Shown in pieces: positions 16,349 to 23,318 of a stretch of 64,000 bases of DNA (the stretch's first letter is position 1; every line of letters starts with the position of its first letter). The notes under the pieces were generated by a model. It worked only from the letters and a program-made list of their open reading frames with translations, had not been told where the DNA came from and searched no databases. The stretch comes from Dechloromonas hortensis (GTDB lineage: Bacteria > Pseudomonadota > Gammaproteobacteria > Burkholderiales > Rhodocyclaceae): NCBI RefSeq assembly GCF_009469765.1, contig NZ_SSSQ01000009.1, positions 1 through 64,000 on the forward strand, in the 5' to 3' direction. The position numbers were made by a program, and so were the translations under genes.

Positions 16349-16702
16349 GTGCCCCTTAAACGCATCTTTCAATCTTCTGATTTTGTGCAACCCACGATGG
16401 ATGAAGAACCTAAGCGATCGATCATTACCGAATCCGCCGATGCTGTCGTTGTTATGTGGCACCTGCTTCCGGGGCAGCGCATTCGACCTCACGTTCATCC
16501 TGACGGACAGGACACATGGATTGTTATTTCTGGTAGCGGAGAATATTCATTCGACGAGGGAAAAACGACCGCGCCAATATCCCGTGGACAGATTGTGGTG
16601 GCGCACTTAGGGCAAGTGCACGGTGTCCTCAATAACACCAACGAGCCACTTCAAATTCTTTCGGTTGTTTCTCCGGCGGATGCAGGTTATTTTTTGGTCT
16701 GA
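16349..16702 (+). CDS. Cupin-domain protein
   Basis: A 117-residue single cupin barrel. Motif 1 is GQRIRPHVHPDGQDTWIVISG, with two histidines and a glutamine where a glutamate is usual, and motif 2 is GQIVVAHLGQVHGVLNN, so a metal site is likely. GTG at 16349 is chosen because AAAGGA lies 8 bases before it; the frame is open to TTG at 16331. Activity is unknown. It stands alone between nrsF and the PAS sensor gene, so it may belong to stress defence, but this is only position. Confidence 0.8.
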   Translation: MPLKRIFQSSDFVQPTMDEEPKRSIITESADAVVVMWHLLPGQRIRPHVHPDGQDTWIVISGSGEYSFDEGKTTAPISRGQIVVAHLGQVHGVLNNTNEPLQILSVVSPADAGYFLV

Positions 16703-16782
16703 GGTGCGGCTAGCATGAATTTAACTTGTGAAGCCAAAATTCCATTCTATGTTCGGTTTTGATTGAACACAGAAAATAGAAT

Positions 16783-18798
16783 ATGAAAATAGATCGGCCC
16801 GCTCTGCAAATTGCCGGAATATATGCCCTGATTGGAATCAGTTGGACTATCTTTTCAGATCAAGTCCTTCTCGCAATGACTCCGGATTTGCTTGTTTTCT
16901 CATGGATAGGCACTTGGAAAGGTGTTGCGTTTATTTTTGCCACCGCGTGCACTATTTATTTGATTTCAAAGCCACGAGTGCGTATTGAAAATCGAGCCTC
17001 TTGGAATGGCATCAATGAGCCAGGAACAGGCTCGCTAGTTCTTGTTTTTGCGGTCTTGGCCGGAGTAATTTTGCTCGCGGGTTTTGTGCTAGTGGCTCAA
17101 ATGACTACCAAACAAAGGAATAGTGAGATTGAACGTCTGCAAGCTATTGCCGATCTCAAGGTGGGGCAAATTTTAGCTTGGCTTACGGAACGTGATGCTG
17201 ACGCCAAAATGATTCTCAGCGATGATTCTCTGGTCAATTTGTATCTGGATTTGAGACAGTCCGAGTCAACTTTAGCCCGACGCCGTCTTATAGAGCGGCT
17301 CCACGCTTATAAGACATCTAAAGATTATATTGAGGTTGTTTTGCTCGGGATCGATGGTGATCAATACTCGACTAGTGCAAATTCAGAAATATTGACCAAA
17401 CTTCCTGCTGTGCAGGCAGCAGTGAAAGAAGCACACACGACAGGACAGTTGTTGAATACGGACATCTATCGAGACGAAGAAGGAAAACTGGGGCGAGTGC
17501 ATCTGGATTTCGTGGTGCCGTTACGCTCGGGGAGCATTAAACAAGAACTGACGGTGGTGATACGTACCGACCCCAATCGGTTTTTATTTCCATTTATCCA
17601 GTCCTGGCCCATACCAAGTGCGACTGCTGAAACGCTGTTATTTCGCCGTGAGGGTAACAACGTTTTGTTTCTGAATGAGTTGCGACACCGTTCGGATACA
17701 TCTGTGCGCTTGCAGGTTCCCGTGGATGAAAAAAATTTGCTGGCATCTCAAGTTCTTCGCGGAGATGCACTTCCAGATCAGGCAGTTGAAGGTATGGACT
17801 ACCGAGACATTCCTGTATTGGGCGTTGTGAAAGCCATTCCCGGAACCCCATGGTTTCTCGTTGCAAAACTCGATAAAGGCGAACTCTATGCCGGGGCAAA
17901 GCGCGATGCCGGCTGGATTGCCTTGGCTGACATCTTGGCATTAATCGTAGCCGCAGTAGCCACTATTTTCATACGTCAGCGTGACGAACTTCGACACGCT
18001 GCAATCCAGCGTAAGGATCAGGTGGAAAAACTTCAAGCTTTGCAGTTGCTTGAAGCGATTGCCGAAGGCTCAAGTGATGCGATATATGCAAAAGATTTCG
18101 ATGGGCGCTATCTCTTACTTAATCGTGAGCTTTGCCGTTTTCTGGGTAAGAGTCGCCAAGAATTATTGGGGCGAGATGATCGCGAAGTCTTCCCCTCCGA
18201 AGATGCTCAAAGAATCAGGAGCGACGATCAGAAAACCATGCAAAACGGGCTCATCGAGAGTGCCGAGGAATCATTGCCGACAACAGGAGGTCGTCGTACT
18301 TTTCTTACAACCCGAGGTCCATTGCGCGACCAGGAAGGAAGGGTAATCGGTGTCTTTGGCATAGCGCGCGACATCACCGAAAGAAATTTCCAGGAGCGAG
18401 AAATTAGAGCAGGAGAGTCTCGTTTTCGGGCCATCTTCGATGGAGTGAACGATGGAATCGTTCTCCACGACTTCAGCAATGGCATGATCCTGGAAGGCAA
18501 TGTCAAGGTTACTGAAATGTTCGGCTATGGTCGTCAAGAAATTAGGCACCTCACCATTGTCGATTTAAGTTCAGACACGACTCCATTTACGCGAGACGTG
18601 CTTTCCAAATGGCTTGAGCGGGTTAATCAAGGAGAATCACCCGTTTTCGAATGGATGGCCAAGCACAAGGACGGACATCTCTTTTACGTTCAGATTAGTA
18701 TGCGAATGGCTGAAGTATCAGGTAGATCGTGCGTGCTAGTGCTGATACGCAAACTGCGCGATCGGGAAGAAACTAACCAAATACCTATTCTCCTGTAA
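16783..18798 (+). CDS. pcrP: Membrane PAS-domain sensor PcrP without output domain
   Basis: A 671-residue protein. It has three N-terminal spans (about 8-28, 38-58, 80-102), a large periplasmic sensor part (105-370), a fourth span (375-395), a short coiled coil, and two PAS domains (about 415-540 with the PAC-like FGIARDITERN, and 550-660). It ends after the second PAS domain, with no kinase, GGDEF, EAL or HTH domain. Signalling must therefore be by protein contact, most likely with PcrS, whose gene is convergent 40 bp downstream. In Azospira suillum a PAS protein named PcrP sits beside pcrSR in the island. Confidence 0.8.
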   Translation: MKIDRPALQIAGIYALIGISWTIFSDQVLLAMTPDLLVFSWIGTWKGVAFIFATACTIYLISKPRVRIENRASWNGINEPGTGSLVLVFAVLAGVILLAGFVLVAQMTTKQRNSEIERLQAIADLKVGQILAWLTERDADAKMILSDDSLVNLYLDLRQSESTLARRRLIERLHAYKTSKDYIEVVLLGIDGDQYSTSANSEILTKLPAVQAAVKEAHTTGQLLNTDIYRDEEGKLGRVHLDFVVPLRSGSIKQELTVVIRTDPNRFLFPFIQSWPIPSATAETLLFRREGNNVLFLNELRHRSDTSVRLQVPVDEKNLLASQVLRGDALPDQAVEGMDYRDIPVLGVVKAIPGTPWFLVAKLDKGELYAGAKRDAGWIALADILALIVAAVATIFIRQRDELRHAAIQRKDQVEKLQALQLLEAIAEGSSDAIYAKDFDGRYLLLNRELCRFLGKSRQELLGRDDREVFPSEDAQRIRSDDQKTMQNGLIESAEESLPTTGGRRTFLTTRGPLRDQEGRVIGVFGIARDITERNFQEREIRAGESRFRAIFDGVNDGIVLHDFSNGMILEGNVKVTEMFGYGRQEIRHLTIVDLSSDTTPFTRDVLSKWLERVNQGESPVFEWMAKHKDGHLFYVQISMRMAEVSGRSCVLVLIRKLRDREETNQIPILL

Positions 18799-18838
18799 TT
18801 GGATAAGTCAACAACCCATGTCGCCCAAGGTGGTGAAA

Positions 18839-20710
18839 TTAGCTAAGTTCTGCACTTTCGGGTGAGTCATCCGGCCCTTCTTGGGTTAGCGGGAGAACGA
18901 CAACAACTGTAGTTCCGTGGTCTCGTTCCGAATCCAGATATACCTGCCCTCCGTGTTGAGCGACGATACGCTGCACTATTGCCAGTCCCAATCCGGTTCC
19001 TCTGGCGCTAGTTGTGAAGAAAGGATCAAATACCTTGTCAGCAATTTGGGGGGAAATACCCGGACCATCATCTTCAAAGCGTATTTCTACAGATGGCTGT
19101 GATTCATGTAGGAGGCAGCGAGTCCGAATTGTTATGAGCCCCCACTCAGGTACGGCATAAATAGCGTTCCCGAGTACATTCTGAAACAGCTGTAATAATT
19201 TATTTCGGTCAGCCATGATCGTGGGCAGTTTTTCTTCCCCTTCCATACGGACCTCTACGGATTTCCGCGTTATTTCTGGCAACAGGGATACCGACGCTGC
19301 CCTGAGCGTATCGCCCAGATCTACCCAGTCGAATTCTGCAGTACCTGGGCGCGCATAAGTCAGCATGTCATTCAGAATTGTCTCCATGTAACGAACCTGC
19401 CCGAGGGCGATCTCGCAATTCTCTATTTGCATATCTCCCTCCTTGCGATGGTGTTCGTCGAGTATCTGCAGATTCATTTTTACCGATGACAGCGCGTTAC
19501 GTAGGTCATGAGCAATCATTGAGGCCATCTGTCCCATGGCGCTTTGCTCGGAGTGTTTTCCGGCTAGGCGCAATTGTTCGGCCATCCGCATCATTGCCCG
19601 ACTGAGCGTCCCGATTTCATCATTGTTGTTCGTCGGGATCACAATATTTTGGTCACCTGAGGCAATGCGGTTAGCCGCCTTGGTTAGAACATCAATGGGC
19701 CTCAGGAGTCGGCCTGTAGACACGAACAGCGTCAATACCATCAGGAGTCCGATGCTCGCAACCGCAATAGCAAGTTGCCTTTGAAGCGCAGCGGCTTTGA
19801 TCTCCAGTTCAACTAGAGATATCACCCCTCCTACCACCAATACATTCTCAATTTCATTCCCTTCACCAACATTCAAAGTCGCACGACGAATACCCAACAT
19901 CGTTGCGATCGCGGGAAACTCCATAATTAGTTGAGGCTGAGCCCCAGACAAAACTTGATCCCAGGAGTGACTCAACTTGAAATCGCGGATTGCATTGGCA
20001 GCCTTTTGAGTATAGCTACCCGACGCCTCCGGACGGGACTGGTAAAGGTATTGACCGGCACTATCGGCAATCCAGTACGCAATGCCATCATGGGTTTTAC
20101 CTAATGTTCTAAACACTTGATCGATAGCAACAACCACAGCGATTGCACCGATTACATTGCGGTCCTTGCCGCGAACTGGGATGCTGACAAACAACACCTT
20201 TTCTCCACTTGTTTCATCGGTCAGGTTTCTGGTTTGTTCGTTGAAATTTCTTAGCCCCTGCTTTTCTGCCAATAATGACTCAAAATTCCAATTTGCAACT
20301 GGCGGATCCACCATGGTGTGAACTACGTTATCGTTCCGCAAACTGACCAGTACGCGATGCGTTCCAGTGGCAGAGTCCAATAGCATCTTCACCTGTCGAT
20401 AGGCATGCCGTTCCCGCATCATGATGTCGAGTTGGTCAGCAACTTTTTGAAGGCCGTCAACACTAGGCTCGGTGTTTTCCTCAATCATGTATCGCGCACC
20501 TCCATCGGCGAGCATGGATAGATCGCTCTTCACCATGTCGATGGTGCTCTGGAGTATTCTTGCCTCCCGCTCCACGCTATCAATTACGCGCTTACCCTCT
20601 AATCCGTGAAGCGCATCAGTTGCGGCGCTCCAGGTCAGAGCAATAGTGATAACCACAGAGAGTCCGGTGACCAGTAGCGTGATCAAAAGAAGTTTTTTTG
20701 CAATACTCAT
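18839..20710 (-). CDS. pcrS: Sensor histidine kinase PcrS
   Basis: A 623-residue transmembrane kinase. Span 1 covers residues 7-27, a Cache-like periplasmic domain about 30-310 (LFVSIPVRGKDRNVIGAI), and span 2 about 312-332. A HAMP linker follows, then the HisKA helix with His401 in MIAHDLRNALSSV, and an ATPase domain with N box (NVLGNAIYAVP), G1 (FEDDGPGI) and G2 (GTGLGLAI). It is divergent from pcrR, 139 bp away, and would phosphorylate it. In Azospira suillum this kinase system is needed for growth on perchlorate. The ligand is probably an oxyanion or redox cue, unproven. Confidence 0.9.
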   Translation of the reverse strand: MSIAKKLLLITLLVTGLSVVITIALTWSAATDALHGLEGKRVIDSVEREARILQSTIDMVKSDLSMLADGGARYMIEENTEPSVDGLQKVADQLDIMMRERHAYRQVKMLLDSATGTHRVLVSLRNDNVVHTMVDPPVANWNFESLLAEKQGLRNFNEQTRNLTDETSGEKVLFVSIPVRGKDRNVIGAIAVVVAIDQVFRTLGKTHDGIAYWIADSAGQYLYQSRPEASGSYTQKAANAIRDFKLSHSWDQVLSGAQPQLIMEFPAIATMLGIRRATLNVGEGNEIENVLVVGGVISLVELEIKAAALQRQLAIAVASIGLLMVLTLFVSTGRLLRPIDVLTKAANRIASGDQNIVIPTNNNDEIGTLSRAMMRMAEQLRLAGKHSEQSAMGQMASMIAHDLRNALSSVKMNLQILDEHHRKEGDMQIENCEIALGQVRYMETILNDMLTYARPGTAEFDWVDLGDTLRAASVSLLPEITRKSVEVRMEGEEKLPTIMADRNKLLQLFQNVLGNAIYAVPEWGLITIRTRCLLHESQPSVEIRFEDDGPGISPQIADKVFDPFFTTSARGTGLGLAIVQRIVAQHGGQVYLDSERDHGTTVVVVLPLTQEGPDDSPESAELS

Positions 20711-20849
20711 GGCGAGGAAGGCCGCATCAGAAAATTGAGATTCATCAATCTAGCTCACAGAAAGTTAGTTCTACTCATCCAGCGGTTCGAGCAACTGTCC
20801 ATCCCGAGGGGCGTTCGCTTAGGGGTTCGGAGGATGTTCTGGAGCAAAA

Positions 20850-22256
20850 ATGGCGGGAGATCGTGAATTGATACACATACTTATTGTCGATGATGACTTG
20901 GCGATATGCCAGACACTGAAATCTCATTTCCAAAAAAACGCTTTTCAAGTGTCGCTGGCAAATACTGCGGAAGCAGGGATTACTATCGCCCTATCCAGCA
21001 ATATTGATGCCATCATTTCGGACATTCGCCTGCCGGCAAAGGGAGGCCTTGACCTTTTGCGAGAGGTCAAAGCAGAAAAGCCAGAACTACCGATCATCAT
21101 GATTACAGCGTTCCATGATATGGAGATGACTGTGGCGGCGATGCAATGCGGGGCTATGGACTACGTTCCAAAGCCGATCGATCTGCCTGAATTGGACGCA
21201 GCGGTTAGTCGAGCGCTCTTTGCTTCCAGTCGTTCAGATCATGTGACTGGTGAGCCGCTGATCATTGGAGCGACCGATGTAACCCCAACACAAATTGTGG
21301 GTCAATCATTTGCCATGAAGGAGGTCTTCAAGAGTATCGCTCTTGTGGCGCAGAGCAGGGTGACCGCTTTAATTCTCGGGGAGTCCGGCACGGGGAAAGA
21401 GTTGGTTGCCAGAGCAATACACAATGCAAGTGCCGAAAGAGATATGCCTTTTATTGCAGTCAACTGTGCAGCTTTGGTTGACTCCCTCCTTGAGAGTGAA
21501 CTGTTCGGCCATGAGCGAGGTGCTTTCACTGGCGCCGTCAATGCGCATAAGGGAAAAGTCGAGCAAGTAGGAGAGGGGACGTTGTTCCTGGATGAGGTCG
21601 CCGAATTGACCCCCCTTATTCAAGGCAAACTACTGCGTATCCTGGAGGCACGGGAATACAGTCCGGTAGGCAGTGCACAAGTTAAAAAAAGCAAAGCCAG
21701 ATTCATAGCGGCAACAAACGTAGACTTGCAAGCAAGGATTGCCTCAGGTGAGTTTCGCGAAGATCTTTTTTACCGCCTCAACGTTGCTTCCATCAACCTA
21801 CCACCGTTGCGAGAGCGACAAGGAGACATGCCAAGATTGATCGATTTCCTACTTCGGAAGATCAATCGTGATCTACGTAAAAACATACGTAGAGTGTCTG
21901 GTGAAGCCATGGCTTGCCTCAACGCCTTTGCATGGCCTGGCAATGTTCGGCAACTTGACAATGTGCTCATGAAAGCAGCGGTAATGGAACGCGGCGACAC
22001 TCTCACCATTGACCGCCTTCCGCCGGAAATAAAGTGCTCACGAATGCCCACATCAGCATCGGAGATCGATACTTCCGTGCCGAAAAACCTTCTTTCCCTT
22101 CGGGAAATGGAAAAAAATCATATCGTGCGCGTACTGGAAAGAACCGGTTGGCATAAAGGTCAAGCCTGTGAAATTCTTGACATTTCTCGACCTAAGCTTG
22201 AGCGACGTATTCATGAATTTAATCTCAGCCCTCCCGATCGTACTAGCGGCAATTGA
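20850..22256 (+). CDS. pcrR: Sigma-54-dependent response regulator PcrR
   Basis: A 468-residue NtrC-type activator. The receiver domain (about 8-125) has Asp15/Asp16 and the phosphate acceptor Asp58 in IISDIRLP. The AAA+ domain (about 155-390) has Walker A GESGTGKE and the sigma-54 contact loop GAFTGAV. A FIS-type HTH closes the protein (HKGQACEILDISRPKLERRI). It needs a -24/-12 promoter; a perfect-spacing one lies upstream of pcrA, with tandem inverted repeats farther upstream that could be its binding sites. An IS relic lies between it and those repeats. Confidence 0.93.
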   Translation: MAGDRELIHILIVDDDLAICQTLKSHFQKNAFQVSLANTAEAGITIALSSNIDAIISDIRLPAKGGLDLLREVKAEKPELPIIMITAFHDMEMTVAAMQCGAMDYVPKPIDLPELDAAVSRALFASSRSDHVTGEPLIIGATDVTPTQIVGQSFAMKEVFKSIALVAQSRVTALILGESGTGKELVARAIHNASAERDMPFIAVNCAALVDSLLESELFGHERGAFTGAVNAHKGKVEQVGEGTLFLDEVAELTPLIQGKLLRILEAREYSPVGSAQVKKSKARFIAATNVDLQARIASGEFREDLFYRLNVASINLPPLRERQGDMPRLIDFLLRKINRDLRKNIRRVSGEAMACLNAFAWPGNVRQLDNVLMKAAVMERGDTLTIDRLPPEIKCSRMPTSASEIDTSVPKNLLSLREMEKNHIVRVLERTGWHKGQACEILDISRPKLERRIHEFNLSPPDRTSGN

Positions 22257-22339
22257 GTGAGTTGCATATTCCGAAGACTTTCTAGTGTTTGGATATTTTC
22301 AGGCTCTTCATCGCTTTCACACGGGAAGAATCCGGCTTT

Positions 22340-22960
22340 GTGAAACCGGCGCCGGGACATTGGCATACCGAAACGACAGCGCACCCGGGGTGTTGAGTTG
22401 GTAAATCTTGAGTTTGAGGTAGTCGGTGTTACGAGCCCCGTGCCCGACGTCGCTACAGGGCAATAGAGACGTCGCCGGCCTCACGCCTGGCCGTCGTAAT
22501 CGGGTGGTCGGCGTAGGCGCAAATGCCGTCGCGGTGCGACTACAAAGTCTTCACGAATTTCGCCAAGCCGGTGATTTTGGCGGCCGTGGCTAGGCCAGTC
22601 CTCAAGGTGGGCGGCCATGTCAGCGGAAGAGGTGGGTTGATGCCGCAGGAGCAGCAACTGCTCTTTGAGGGTGTAGAGCGCCGGGAGCGGCTGGTTCTGG
22701 ATTGGCAACTGGTCAAGCTTGGTCTGGTCGGAGTTCTTGTGCGTGCGGCGATTGACGAGCGCCAGCCACAGGTCCCCCTCTTTATGGTCTGCAGACCGGT
22801 CAGATCATAGAGATTTTCCCCTCCTTGACTGCGTCCGCCGACAATCGCGGATCACCTTGCTGAACATCTGCATGACCTGGAATCGGTCGAAGATGATGGC
22901 GGCTAATGGGGTAAGCATCTCGATGGCATAGAACCCAGTTGGGCACTAGGTTTCATGGAT
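22340..22960 (-). pseudogene. ISL3-family transposase remnant
   Basis: Broken pieces of one transposase appear on the minus strand in different frames: FDRFQVMQMFSKVIRDCRR (about 22900-22840), LYTLKEQLLLLRH (about 22670), LAKFVKTL then a stop then SHRDGICAYADHPITTARRE (about 22575-22470), and NTDYLKLKIYQLNTP (about 22430-22385). These follow the order of the C-terminal half of ISL3-type transposases. Frameshifts and a stop show it is dead. No terminal repeats were found. Confidence 0.8.
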
Positions 22961-23031
22961 ACCAGCCATCTATTTATACCGCCCTCAAATGACGAAGAGC
23001 ACATTTTCAACGGGTGCTCAGGCAGGCAAGG

Positions 23032-23078
23032 GATTTAACGAAACGTTAAATCTCATTTCGTTAAATTGAACGAAATGA
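23032..23078. promoter_or_regulatory. Tandem inverted repeats, probable activator (PcrR) sites
   Basis: Repeat 1 is GATTTAACG-AAA-CGTTAAATC (23032-23052), perfect 9-bp arms. Repeat 2 is TCATTTCGTT-N6-AACGAAATGA (23053-23078), perfect 10-bp arms. Both share the 10-mer TTTAACGAAA (23034-23043 on plus, 23056-23065 on minus, and one-mismatch TTGAACGAAA at 23066-23075). They lie about 150-175 bp upstream of the sigma-54 start, the normal distance for enhancer sites. Assignment to PcrR is inferred. Confidence 0.7.
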
Positions 23079-23122
23079 ATCCCCCTGATTTTTTGGAACT
23101 TGATACCCACTCAGAGGTTTTG

Positions 23123-23136
23123 TTGACCTAGGTCAA
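23123..23136. promoter_or_regulatory. FNR/DNR-like palindrome
   Basis: TTGACCTAGGTCAA is a perfect 14-bp palindrome of the form TTGAC-N4-GTCAA, close to FNR (TTGAT-N4-ATCAA) and Dnr-type boxes. It lies between the tandem repeats and the sigma-54 promoter. A second imperfect hairpin (AAACCCC/GGGGTTT, 23138-23161) follows. It could add oxygen or NO control. Confidence 0.55.
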
Positions 23137-23188
23137 TAAACCCCAATTTAAATAGGGGTTTTGACCTGATCTTCGAGCTGCCAACCAT

Positions 23189-23204
23189 TGGCATGCTCAT
23201 TGCT
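23189..23204 (+). promoter_or_regulatory. Sigma-54 promoter of the pcr operon
   Basis: TGGCATGCTCATTGCT has the invariant GG and GC with exactly 10 bases between them, as in TGGCACG-N4-TTGCW. It lies 115 bp before the pcrA start and downstream of the putative enhancer repeats. The only sigma-54 activator gene in the island is pcrR. Confidence 0.8.
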
Positions 23205-23318
23205 GTTATCCCTTCGAAGTTGCATACGACCGTATTCCAAATCTCAGGGGGTTTCTGAGCGCCGCGCAAGCGAAGTACGGTTTCGGCACTCGGTCAAACA
23301 GTAGATAAGGAGATGACA

